Shown: positions 40,603 through 49,755 of the stretch, in pieces
How the letters are laid out: every line of letters begins with the position of its first letter
Numbering within the stretch: position 1 is the stretch's first letter
DNA from: Aestuariivivens marinum
GTDB lineage: Bacteria > Bacteroidota > Bacteroidia > Flavobacteriales > Flavobacteriaceae
DNA length: 64,000 nt
Direction: 5' to 3'
NCBI RefSeq assembly: GCF_022662175.1
Contig: NZ_JAKMCR010000001.1
Coordinates: forward strand, 1,178,001 to 1,242,000
Translations under genes and position numbers: made by a program
The notes under the pieces: model-generated
What the model saw: only the letters and a program-made list of their open reading frames with translations
Told to the model about the DNA's origin: nothing
The model's database searches: none

Positions 40603-41937
40603 TTATTCTGTTACATGTAATATGTCGTCTGTAGCTTCATGTCTTTTAAATACCCTAAAACCATACCATGCTATATACACAAAGCACAGTAGTGGTAAAA
40701 TAAAAGAGAAATTTACTTCAGAAACACCAACAATTTTTGTGTCGGCAACACCATTACCTCCAGCATCTATGATCATACCTTGCAATTTTGGCATTAATGC
40801 ACCACCTACAATGGCCATAACTAATCCAGCAGAACCTATTTTTGATTGCTCTTCGGTTAAATCGCCTAGGGCAATACCATAAATGGTTGGAAACATTAAG
40901 GACATAAAGAAGGAAATAATAACTAGACAATACAACCCAGCAGTGCCTTGTATAAAGATAGTTCCAGCTGTAAATGCTAAAGCAAATAAAGCAAAATACA
41001 TTAGAAGTTTACCAGAACTAATAAAACGTAGCATATATGTGCCGACAGCCCGACCAACAATAAATAAAATAAAAGCAGCAAGTTGGTAGCTTCCAGCTGT
41101 AACACTATCTATACCAATACCTTCTGCATATTGGTATATATAAGTCCAACACATAATTTGCGCTCCAACATACAGTATTTGAGCCAAAACGCCTAAAATG
41201 TATTTAACGTTTTTACCCAAAGTAGCGAATGTAACACTTATACTTGGCATGCCACCTTCATCTTTAGATTGAGGCATTTTACTTACTACAAACAACACAA
41301 AAATACCAACTAAAACCAAGCCCAAAATAACATACGGATTACGAATAACCATTAAATCAGCAGTTTTGATGGCAATTTTTGAGGCTTCGTCCAGAAGGCT
41401 AAAATCTGTTACATCATCCGATTGTAAATTTCTTAACACAAATTGTTGAGCCACTAACAGACCAGCAATTAAACCTACAGGATTAAAAGCCTGAGCTAAA
41501 TTTAACCGTTGGGTTGCCGTTTCTTTGGCTCCCATAGCTAAAATATATGGGTTGGCAGCAGTTTCTAAAAACGCCAGACCAAATGTTAATACATATAATC
41601 CCATACAGAAGAACAAAAAGCTTTCCGATTGTGCTGCCGGATAGAACAATAAAGCACCTGTGGCATATAACGCCAATCCAATTAAAATCCCTACTTTATA
41701 GGAGTACTTTCGCATAAACATAGCCGCAGGCAAAGCCATACAAAAATAGCCGCCATAAAATGCCATTTGAACCCAAGCAGCTTGTGAGTTTGATAACTCT
41801 AATACTTTTTTAAAGGCCTGAACCATAGGGTCTGTTACGGCATTAGCAAAACCCCATAAGGCAAAAAGCGATGTTACTAAAATAAAAGGTATTAAAACTT
41901 TTTTTGATACGACTGGAATTTTACTGAATGTATCCAT
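40603..41937 (-). CDS. fucP: L-fucose:proton symporter (FucP-type MFS)
   Basis: This 444-residue MFS protein with 12 spans shows the FucP pattern: LVTSLFALWGFANAVTDPMVQAFKK at the start, YGGYFCMALPAAMFMRKYSYKVGI, FLETAANPYILAMG with the acidic residue of the sugar site, and RLNLAQAFNPVG. The C-terminal half has GLVMAIVGGALMPKLQGMI. It would import L-fucose released by the three GH29 enzymes for the catabolic operon. Related Bacteroidota proteins can take glucose or galactose, so fucose specificity rests on context. Confidence 0.85.
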   Translation of the reverse strand: MDTFSKIPVVSKKVLIPFILVTSLFALWGFANAVTDPMVQAFKKVLELSNSQAAWVQMAFYGGYFCMALPAAMFMRKYSYKVGILIGLALYATGALLFYPAAQSESFLFFCMGLYVLTFGLAFLETAANPYILAMGAKETATQRLNLAQAFNPVGLIAGLLVAQQFVLRNLQSDDVTDFSLLDEASKIAIKTADLMVIRNPYVILGLVLVGIFVLFVVSKMPQSKDEGGMPSISVTFATLGKNVKYILGVLAQILYVGAQIMCWTYIYQYAEGIGIDSVTAGSYQLAAFILFIVGRAVGTYMLRFISSGKLLMYFALFALAFTAGTIFIQGTAGLYCLVIISFFMSLMFPTIYGIALGDLTEEQSKIGSAGLVMAIVGGALMPKLQGMIIDAGGNGVADTKIVGVSEVNFSFILPLLCFVYIAWYGFRVFKRHEATDDILHVTE

Positions 41938-41969
41938 AAAACATAATTAATTTTAAGGGCTTAACTTAC

Positions 41970-41985
41970 TAAACCCATGGGTTAA
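41970..41985. promoter_or_regulatory. Palindrome upstream of fucP, candidate operator
   Basis: AACCCATGGGTT (41972-41983) is a perfect 12-bp palindrome in the 110-base gap between the GH29-PA14 gene and fucP, about 35 bases before the fucP start. There is no T tract, so it does not look like a terminator. Confidence 0.3.
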
Positions 41986-42047
41986 TGTTATTTTTTTAGC
42001 TGGAAAATTTAAAAAGTGCTCTAAGCATACTCATTAAAGCTATAAAA

Positions 42048-43847
42048 TTATTGATGCACTATTTCAAAGGTCCAAGCATCATGCGATGGTAAATCTACAT
42101 ATTTTATATCTTTTGTATCTATAATCAAGCTATTATTAATGTAAGACCAATTTAAGTTTTTATCTAATCCAAGCATTTTAATTGTTGCATTTTTTCCAGG
42201 ATTGGGAATATTAAGCACCAACTCCTCTTCGGGCCAATCAAAACTTATAGCGTAAAGTTTATTACCATTTTGTGTAAAACACAGGTAGGTTTTAAGCGAA
42301 CTGTAATTGCCGGTTAAACCTTGTTTGGTTCTTGTAGCATCTACAAATAATGAAGATGTAGGAATTATTTGTTTGTCAACAGTATTGCTACTCCAATACA
42401 ATTTTATAGACGCATTTAAATCTTTTTCTCTATACTGAATTTTAATAGGATAGGCTATTCCAGCCTTTAATTTTAATTTGCCTTGGGAAGCTGAACTATT
42501 ATTTGATCCCATGACTTCCGATTGTGTGCCTTTAGCAGAATAGTTTAGGTTGATAATTTGTTTTCCATCAATATAAACCACTGCTTCATCATCAGCTTCT
42601 AAATCAAAGGTGAAATTACCCGACTCTGGAGCCACTATAAAGCCATTCCACTCCACAGAAAAATGGTCTTCTTTAATACCTGTTAAGGGAGAGTTTCTAA
42701 CCCAATTAAAGTTGATATTTTTGTCGATACGTTTAAAGGCAACCTTTTTTTCCAATTCTTTGATAGTATAGGTTTCCGATCCATATATAGCATCACCATT
42801 TACACGAAGCCAATTGCCCAATTGAATGAGTCGTTCTTGCTGAATAAGTGGAATTTGTCCATCTGCTTTTGGACCAACATTTAAAATCATACCACCACCA
42901 TTGGCTACGGCTTGTACAAAGCGATGGATTAGTTCCTGCGACGTGCCATAGGCTTCTAAAGTCTCATTACGGTTTAGTCCAAAAGATCTGCCTAGCCCCC
43001 TTACTTCGGTCCAAGGTCTATTGGTAACTTTAATTCCTGCGCTATATTCTGGAGTTAAAAACCCAACATCCAAACCACTTCCCCATCTATTGTTTACTAT
43101 GGCATCATCGCCAACCAAATTATAATACCAATGGATGAGTTCGGCCGAATGCCATTGTTTTGCAGAGTTGAACCACTCACCATCTGCAAAAATTAAAGTG
43201 GGCTTATAGGTGCTTATTAATTCCTTAAATTGAGGAATCATATAGTTATCGACATAGTTGCCTATACTGTCATGAGGATCTGTATACCAACGGTGCAGCG
43301 GATGGTTCCATTCTGCCAAGGAATAATATAATCCCATTTTAAGATCGGTTTTTCTAACGGCATTGGTTAATTCCCCAACAATATCCCTTTTTGGACCTAC
43401 ATCTACACTATTCCAGTTTCTGTTATACTTACTGGGCCAAAGTGCATAACCGTCATGGTGTTTTGAAACGAGCATTACGTATTTAGCACCTGCTCTTTCA
43501 AATAAGCTAGCCCATTCATCTGGGTTGAATAATTCGGCTTTGAACAATGGTGCAAAATCTTTATAAGTGAAGTTTTGCCCATAGGTGTTTTTCATAAAAT
43601 TTGTACGTAGTGAATCGTTAACTTGCAAACCTCTTAAAAACCATTCGCCATATGATTCTTTTCTGCCATATGAAGGAACTGAATATAACCCCCAATGAAT
43701 AAAAATACCCAATTTGGCATCTTTAAACCACTTAGGGTAAGGACGTTCGGTTATTTCTTTTGAGTAATCTATGTCATTGCTTTTTTGAGCGAAAGACATT
43801 TGAAAGAAGCCAAAAATTATAAAGGATACAATTATTTTCTTAACCAT
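42048..43847 (-). CDS. GH29 alpha-L-fucosidase with PA14 domain
   Basis: The start at 43847 (MVKKIIVSFIIFGFF, signal peptide ending SFAQ) is chosen over ATGs up to 27 bases upstream. The product has 599 residues. The GH29 domain shows WFKDAKLGIFIHWGLYSVPSYG, KYVMLVSKHHDGYALW, and the nucleophile Asp in TLIFADGEW. A PA14-like beta domain (about 383-497, SGNFTFDLEADDEAVVYIDGKQI) is inserted before the usual GH29 C-terminal beta-sandwich (about 500-599), which remains complete. It cleaves terminal alpha-L-fucose; the PA14 domain may bind carbohydrate. Confidence 0.9.
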   Translation of the reverse strand: MVKKIIVSFIIFGFFQMSFAQKSNDIDYSKEITERPYPKWFKDAKLGIFIHWGLYSVPSYGRKESYGEWFLRGLQVNDSLRTNFMKNTYGQNFTYKDFAPLFKAELFNPDEWASLFERAGAKYVMLVSKHHDGYALWPSKYNRNWNSVDVGPKRDIVGELTNAVRKTDLKMGLYYSLAEWNHPLHRWYTDPHDSIGNYVDNYMIPQFKELISTYKPTLIFADGEWFNSAKQWHSAELIHWYYNLVGDDAIVNNRWGSGLDVGFLTPEYSAGIKVTNRPWTEVRGLGRSFGLNRNETLEAYGTSQELIHRFVQAVANGGGMILNVGPKADGQIPLIQQERLIQLGNWLRVNGDAIYGSETYTIKELEKKVAFKRIDKNINFNWVRNSPLTGIKEDHFSVEWNGFIVAPESGNFTFDLEADDEAVVYIDGKQIINLNYSAKGTQSEVMGSNNSSASQGKLKLKAGIAYPIKIQYREKDLNASIKLYWSSNTVDKQIIPTSSLFVDATRTKQGLTGNYSSLKTYLCFTQNGNKLYAISFDWPEEELVLNIPNPGKNATIKMLGLDKNLNWSYINNSLIIDTKDIKYVDLPSHDAWTFEIVHQ

Positions 43848-43981
43848 AGACATCATTTTCCACCATTTTAACAAATAAAAATGAAAAACTAGTTTTTTTC
43901 TACTACTAATAAGACTTAAACTAATATTATTTTTGCTAGTTACGTTTTTTAAAATTAATTCAGGTAAACATTTTGGTTGTT

Positions 43982-44812
43982 TTATAATAACAATTCAATA
44001 CATACCGGTAAATGGTCAGAGGGGTACTTATCGTCTTTCATGTCACTTAAAACAATATATCTTTTTACTTTAATGCTCTTACTTGTAAATATATAATCAA
44101 TGCGATCATTTATTGGTCTAGTAAAATCAAAACCATTAAAAGTTCCTTTTGGACCAACAGGCAAGGTACTACAGGTCAATTTACTGTCATTAAAAATATT
44201 TGACAGATATTTAATGGGTTTACTTTCAGGTTTTAAATTAAAATCCCCCGTAATAATAACTGGATAATTGTGTTTGTTTAAATGCTGTATGGTTTCAGCA
44301 ACTAGTATTGAACTTTGTTCTCGGGCAATACTTCCAATATGATCGAAATGAGTATTAAAAACCCAAAAGCGTTCCTTGTTGGTTTTGTTTTTAAATAGAG
44401 CATAAGTACAAATGCGTTCCATGGCCGCATCCCAACCAACCGATATTTTTTTTGGTGTCTCAGATAACCAAAAGGTCTCAGTTTTAATGACTTTAAATGT
44501 ATTGGAATTATAAAAAATAGCACTGTATTCTCCTTTGATTTTGCCATCATCCCTGCCTACACCAACATACTTGTAATTAACTAGTATACTGTCCAAATAA
44601 ACAATTTGATGATGTAAACCTTCTTGAATTCCAATAATATCTGGTTTATTCGAAAGTATTTGATTACTTATTGGAGCTTTTCTGTTAGACCAGTTGTTTT
44701 CACCATCGTTTGGATTGTCATAACGTATGTTGTAGGTCATTATTTTATAGTTCTGTCCAAATACAAAGCCTGTAAAAAGCATAGTTAGAGCAATTATTAG
44801 GATCTTTTTCAT
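43982..44812 (-). CDS. Secreted endonuclease/exonuclease/phosphatase-fold protein
   Basis: This 276-residue protein has a signal peptide (ILIIALTMLFTGFVFGQ). The EEP fold signatures are visible: MTYNIRYDNPNDGENNW, DIIGIQEGLHHQ (metal-binding Glu), FNTHFDHIG, ITGDFNLKPES and the closing YPSDHLPVCIEL. Family members hydrolyse phosphodiester or phosphomonoester bonds of nucleic acids, lipids or sugars. The gene lies 2 bases after the DUF4838 gene inside the glycan operon, so a phosphorylated glycan is one possible substrate (inference). A role unrelated to glycans is possible. Confidence 0.85.
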   Translation of the reverse strand: MKKILIIALTMLFTGFVFGQNYKIMTYNIRYDNPNDGENNWSNRKAPISNQILSNKPDIIGIQEGLHHQIVYLDSILVNYKYVGVGRDDGKIKGEYSAIFYNSNTFKVIKTETFWLSETPKKISVGWDAAMERICTYALFKNKTNKERFWVFNTHFDHIGSIAREQSSILVAETIQHLNKHNYPVIITGDFNLKPESKPIKYLSNIFNDSKLTCSTLPVGPKGTFNGFDFTRPINDRIDYIFTSKSIKVKRYIVLSDMKDDKYPSDHLPVCIELLL

Positions 44813-44814
44813 GG

Positions 44815-47046
44815 TTAGTTAATAATGACTTCATCAGCAAAAACCCACGACGGTAACCCTGCAGCATGGTGCCAATAGGGGGCTTCTTTTAAATTGATTG
44901 CTTTTAGCTTTAAATAGCGAAACGATGTTGGTTTAATGGTTAAATTAAAGTATTGAATATCGTTTGTTTTACTTAATTTATTTAATGGATACTCATTGGC
45001 TACGACTCCCAATTCCTTAAAATTTTTTCCGTTGGTAGAGCCATAATAAGACACTTGTTTAGGAAAGAATACAATGTGGTTGGTCACTTGCAAAAAGGCT
45101 GTTGAAATGTAGGATACTTGCTGTTGTGTTTCTAAATCGATAATAGCTTCTAGGTCATTGCCCTCAAAGCCTAGCCAATTGGAATAAAAATTAGCACCAC
45201 CCAAAGCGCCATCGGTCAGGGATAGAGGATCTTCGTCGGCATATTTTTTTGGCTTGGTTAATAATGTCACTGATTTTCCTGATGCCAAATTGGGCTGCAT
45301 GGCAACTTCAACTGATCTTAAATAGGCTTCACCATATTCTTTGACAGTATAGCCCATTTCGTTCATCAAGGTGATATTAGCTTCTTTACAGGTATACATG
45401 AAATTTTCAATCAAAGTTTTAGAGTTTTCATTTAAAACAAAATCTTTCGAAACATGTTTTCTGCAGGCTTCTAATATGGCATAATCAATTCCCAATCGAG
45501 CTTGCTTTACACGTTTTAAAATTTCAGGCTTGTTTGTAACAGCATTTTCAGCTTTGTCAAAAAGTGTTTTGTATTCTTTTAGAAGCGCCGGACTCAAATA
45601 GCTATTAAATGCTTGGGATGGATCGCCATAAAGAAATAGAAAAAAGTCAGGGTGTTTTTGCAGTTCAATATGGATTGTATCTATATATTCTTTTATAAAA
45701 GGCCCTGCTTCTTGGTAATAACCATTAGTAAATTCTGTAATAAGTTCATTAACATTCAAATCGGGGTTCCAAAGTAGTTTAGCCATAAGATATGAGCGTA
45801 GCTCAAACAATTCGCTTGGATTGTGACTGTGCTGCTCGAAGACCCATTTTGTATGGTTGTCCCTAAAGAATTGAATGTTGGGCTGCAGGGTGTTGAGATT
45901 TGGGAAAGGTGCTAAAAAGTTGGTAAACTGTGTAGTGTAATCCCAAATTCGGATATTATTGGTGAGTTTGCTCCAGCCCCTAATATCATCTGCAAAATCA
46001 GTACATTTTTTAGTGATGGGGGCACTACGGTCACATTCAATGGAGCACAAGGTAATTAGTACATTGTCTAAAGGTTTTGTTTTACAAGGCTTTCGTGTGT
46101 ATTGGTAAGCCAATGTGGAAATGGTCTTGTTAGGAAACGCTTTGGCTATTTCGTTTACAAAACGAATCATAGTACCCGAATGGCTGTCTTCCTCATTATC
46201 AATTTTACTGCAATTATCACAAGTACAATATTGCGTATTATCATCACTACTTACCGAAATTACTAAAGCTTCTGGGTATTGTTTAAACAATGAATGTACC
46301 GAATCTTTTACAATTTCCAAAACAGTTTTATTGGTTAAACACAGTTGTGTTGGGAGACGTTTTCCATTTCTTAAAGCAAAATATTCTGGATGAGATTTAT
46401 AAAATTGTTCTTCGGGTAAAAAACGATGGAAGGTGTGCACCCTTGCTTTTGGGACATAATAAGGAAATGCTTGGGTCGTTACTTTATGTTTTTCCGAAAA
46501 AATGGTATCGGTATAAAACAGTTTCGAATGAACGGTTCGGGTTTTAATTTCAGGGCTATAACTATACGCTATAGGCAATTGTAAAGTAATTGAGGTTGAA
46601 TTTGGAATATGATCCACTTTAGGTGCTAACCATTTGCAATCCAAATAGCGTTCTAAAAATTCGTATACAGCAAATCTTAGGGCCCTATCCGAACCTCCAT
46701 TTATAAACAGATTTTTGTTGTCTTCTTTGATGAGGATTTGATCTTTTTCTAAGCTGTTATCAGTGATAGTCCCCACATAAATTTTGTGTTTATTTATATT
46801 CTGAGAACTTTCATCCACCAATTCCAAATGAACACCAGTAATTTTTTCAATGTAATTCTGAAGAATTTGAGCTGATTGGTAATGATGTTTTGTAGCCGAA
46901 TCTAAAACCACAATATCGTAGTTTGAACGTCCATCATATACAAGTTCTAGTATATTTTTTTCTTTACATGAAAAGAATAACACAAATAAGGTAATTGGCA
47001 TCCATAAAAAATTAGAGATACGTTTAAACACTTTCAGCTTTTTCAT
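44815..47046 (-). CDS. DUF4838 lipoprotein with discoidin-like C-terminus
   Basis: This 743-residue protein has a signal with a late lipobox-like Cys (TLFVLFFSC). The N-terminal part resembles the alpha-glucuronidase N domain (SAQILQNYIEKITGVHLELV, ALRFAVYEFLERYLDCKWLAP). A TIM-barrel-like DUF4838 core follows, with a zinc-like cysteine motif (YCTCDNC), FPNKTISTLAYQYTRKP and WVFEQHSHNPSELFELRSYLMAKLLW. The last 130 residues are a discoidin-like module ending in LPSWVFADEVII, after WHHAAG. It is a probable glycoside hydrolase or related enzyme, of unknown specificity. Confidence 0.8.
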   Translation of the reverse strand: MKKLKVFKRISNFLWMPITLFVLFFSCKEKNILELVYDGRSNYDIVVLDSATKHHYQSAQILQNYIEKITGVHLELVDESSQNINKHKIYVGTITDNSLEKDQILIKEDNKNLFINGGSDRALRFAVYEFLERYLDCKWLAPKVDHIPNSTSITLQLPIAYSYSPEIKTRTVHSKLFYTDTIFSEKHKVTTQAFPYYVPKARVHTFHRFLPEEQFYKSHPEYFALRNGKRLPTQLCLTNKTVLEIVKDSVHSLFKQYPEALVISVSSDDNTQYCTCDNCSKIDNEEDSHSGTMIRFVNEIAKAFPNKTISTLAYQYTRKPCKTKPLDNVLITLCSIECDRSAPITKKCTDFADDIRGWSKLTNNIRIWDYTTQFTNFLAPFPNLNTLQPNIQFFRDNHTKWVFEQHSHNPSELFELRSYLMAKLLWNPDLNVNELITEFTNGYYQEAGPFIKEYIDTIHIELQKHPDFFLFLYGDPSQAFNSYLSPALLKEYKTLFDKAENAVTNKPEILKRVKQARLGIDYAILEACRKHVSKDFVLNENSKTLIENFMYTCKEANITLMNEMGYTVKEYGEAYLRSVEVAMQPNLASGKSVTLLTKPKKYADEDPLSLTDGALGGANFYSNWLGFEGNDLEAIIDLETQQQVSYISTAFLQVTNHIVFFPKQVSYYGSTNGKNFKELGVVANEYPLNKLSKTNDIQYFNLTIKPTSFRYLKLKAINLKEAPYWHHAAGLPSWVFADEVIIN

Positions 47047-47062
47047 GAATACTTTTTTAGGG

Positions 47063-49720
47063 TTATTCTATAACTTCAAAAGAAGATTTAATTACATCTA
47101 CTGAATTACCACCTACCATCACTTCAAAAGTTCCAGGTTCAACAACGCGATTCATATCACGATTCCAAATGCTTAATTCATTGGGGGATAGGGTAAAGGA
47201 TATAGTTTGGGTTTCTCCTTTTTTAATGAATACACGCCTGAAGCCTTTAAGTGTTTTCCGGGGAGTTGTAACACTACTGTATGTGTCGTTAATGTACAGC
47301 TGTACAACTTCCTCTCCATCTAGGTCACCTGTATTTTTAACATCCACAGATACATTCACAGATGCCCCAATTTTAATGCTCCCGGAACTTACTTTTAGGT
47401 TGCTATACTCGAATGTAGTGTAACTCAACCCAAAACCAAAAGGGTAAAGGGGATTTTCACTTTCTTTCACATACCTATGGATACTTGAGGGTTTTTGATT
47501 GTAGTATATAGGTAGTTGTCCAACTGATTTTGGTACCGTAATAGGGAGTCTTCCAGCGGGATTATAATCACCAAACAATACATCTGCTATAGCTTTACCT
47601 CCAGCTTCACCAGGAAACCATCCTTCTACAATTGCTGGAACATTATTGTTAATCCAGTTTATTGAAAGTGGTCTTCCATTTAAAAGTACACAGACTACAG
47701 GTGTACCCGTTTTAGTGATTTCTTTTATGAAATCTTCTTGAACACCATGTAAATCTAGCGTTGCAACATCCCTATTTTCTTCAACCAATTCTCTCGACTC
47801 GCCTAAAACGACTATGGCAACATCAGCTTTTTTTGCAAGTTCTATGGCAGGTTTCATATTTACTTTTTCAAGATTCCAACGTAAATGTGCCCTAGCTCCC
47901 CAGCCCCCTTCCCACATTTCAATGCGAACTTTGTAGGTTTTTCCAGCTTCAATATTAGCAGGGGTAGTAACTATATTAGTACCTCCTTTTTTCCAATTAT
48001 CAATAACCAACTTATCATCAATCCACATTCTAATACCATCGTCTGAACTAAGGCCCAACCAACCGTTAAACGATTTATTAGCTTTTATAAAACCTGTCCA
48101 ACGTATTGAAAATTGATCATCATTAACTCCTTCACCAGGAGACCATGGCCAATCGAATTCCAATTGTTTGTCTATTCTAGTTAAAACAGGGGTCCCTTCT
48201 AAATTCATATTGTTAAAATATTCACCTTTTAACCCGTTTTGGGATTGGTCTGGTGTTAATAAGCATGAGGATGGAATGACTTGTCCTTTAACTATTAATG
48301 GCACGCCTTCATGATATAGTACGTTAGTGTTTTTTCCAAGAACCTCTTTTATGCCTTCAAGAACTGTAATAGCTTTTTTGTTTCTTACAGAATATCCACC
48401 CAAACGGGAAGCATCGGCATTAGGTCCTAAAACGGCAATGGTTTTAATGTCTTTTTTGAGAGGCAATGTTTGCTTTTCATTTTTTAACAAACAAATGGAT
48501 TTTTGCCCAGCCAATAGTGCGAGATCTTGATGCTTTTTGGAGTGAAATCTTTCGTCTATAAGTTTTTGATTCGTATATGGGTTTTCAAAAAGGCCAAGTA
48601 AAAACTTTAAGCGTAACACACCCCCAGCGGCCCTGTCTATGTGCTGCATAGAAAGCTCATTTTCTGTCACAAGGTCAATAATGGTTTGTTGCCAAAATTC
48701 GTTTGTAAAATCATAAAATTGCATGTCTACACCGGCTTTAATGGCTTCCAAGATGCTTTCTTTAGGGGAACTTGTAACATAATGAGTAGTTTGAACATAT
48801 TTTATAGCCCCAAGATCCGAAATAACAATACCTTTAAAGCCCCATTCTTTTCTTAGCACATCGGTAAGCAACCAAGAGTTAACAGCACAAGGAATACCAT
48901 CTAATTCTGAATAGGCGCACATTGCGCCTAAGGCATTACCTTTAGTGTATGCTTTTTCAAAAACGGGTAAAAAATCTTCTCTTGCGGTACGTTGTCCTAC
49001 AATCACTGGTGACGAATTTCCTCCTGCTTGAGGATAACTATGAACGGCAAAGTGTTTAGGTTCAGCAATAATAGATCTGTCAGATGATAGCGAGTCGCCT
49101 TGTATACCAGTTATCATGGCCAAACCTATTTCTCCAGCCAAATAAGCATCTTCACTAAAAGTTTCTGCAACTCTTCCCCATCTGGGTTCCCTGCCTACCC
49201 CTAGTACGGGACCTAATCCATAATGCACACCATGGGCCCTAGCTTCGGTACCCACAACTTGTCCTACCTGAGCCATTAAATCAGTGTCCCAAGTGGCTCC
49301 AAGTCCAATACTCATGGGGAAAGCAGTGCTTCCATCGTCTAAATAACCATGAAGCATTTCACACATTATTAATGCAGGAATGCCCCAGCGATTATTTTTA
49401 ATGACATGAGTTTGTAAATCGTTTATCATTTTTGCAGAACGCGGGTAAATGTCATGGATTGCACCAACCCCTAAATGGTTTCCAATAAGTTTTTGGGTTT
49501 TAGTTTCCGAAAATTGTTCATCTTCTTTAAAAGCAGGACCTTTGTACATGTCCATTTGACGTACTTTTTCCTCTAAGCTCATTCTGCTTAATAAATCTTT
49601 AACTCTTTCCTCTACATCCAAATTAGAGTCTTGGTAAGGGTGTTTTATTGTTTTTTGAGCATTAATTGTTTGAATGACTGTAAGTAAAATTACTAATAGA
49701 ATATTTGCTTTTTTCATCAA
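47063..49720 (-). CDS. GH3 beta-glycosidase with PA14 domain
   Basis: This 885-residue protein has a signal peptide (ILLVILLTVIQTINAQ). The GH3 N-terminal barrel shows MSLEEKVRQMDMY, RWGRVAETFSEDAYLAGEIG, HFAVHSYPQAG and the nucleophile Asp in GIVISDLGAIKYV (about residue 298). The C-terminal domain (SICLLKNEKQTLPLKK, AVLGPNADASRLGGYS) is interrupted by a PA14 domain (about 495-620), then resumes, with a fibronectin type III-like tail (YSNLKVSSGSIKIGASV...). GH3 members with PA14 include beta-glucosidases and beta-xylosidases; the sugar removed cannot be fixed by eye. Confidence 0.92.
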   Translation of the reverse strand: MMKKANILLVILLTVIQTINAQKTIKHPYQDSNLDVEERVKDLLSRMSLEEKVRQMDMYKGPAFKEDEQFSETKTQKLIGNHLGVGAIHDIYPRSAKMINDLQTHVIKNNRWGIPALIMCEMLHGYLDDGSTAFPMSIGLGATWDTDLMAQVGQVVGTEARAHGVHYGLGPVLGVGREPRWGRVAETFSEDAYLAGEIGLAMITGIQGDSLSSDRSIIAEPKHFAVHSYPQAGGNSSPVIVGQRTAREDFLPVFEKAYTKGNALGAMCAYSELDGIPCAVNSWLLTDVLRKEWGFKGIVISDLGAIKYVQTTHYVTSSPKESILEAIKAGVDMQFYDFTNEFWQQTIIDLVTENELSMQHIDRAAGGVLRLKFLLGLFENPYTNQKLIDERFHSKKHQDLALLAGQKSICLLKNEKQTLPLKKDIKTIAVLGPNADASRLGGYSVRNKKAITVLEGIKEVLGKNTNVLYHEGVPLIVKGQVIPSSCLLTPDQSQNGLKGEYFNNMNLEGTPVLTRIDKQLEFDWPWSPGEGVNDDQFSIRWTGFIKANKSFNGWLGLSSDDGIRMWIDDKLVIDNWKKGGTNIVTTPANIEAGKTYKVRIEMWEGGWGARAHLRWNLEKVNMKPAIELAKKADVAIVVLGESRELVEENRDVATLDLHGVQEDFIKEITKTGTPVVCVLLNGRPLSINWINNNVPAIVEGWFPGEAGGKAIADVLFGDYNPAGRLPITVPKSVGQLPIYYNQKPSSIHRYVKESENPLYPFGFGLSYTTFEYSNLKVSSGSIKIGASVNVSVDVKNTGDLDGEEVVQLYINDTYSSVTTPRKTLKGFRRVFIKKGETQTISFTLSPNELSIWNRDMNRVVEPGTFEVMVGGNSVDVIKSSFEVIE

Positions 49721-49755
49721 TATGAGTATTTTGTTTTATTGTAAATAAAACCTGT

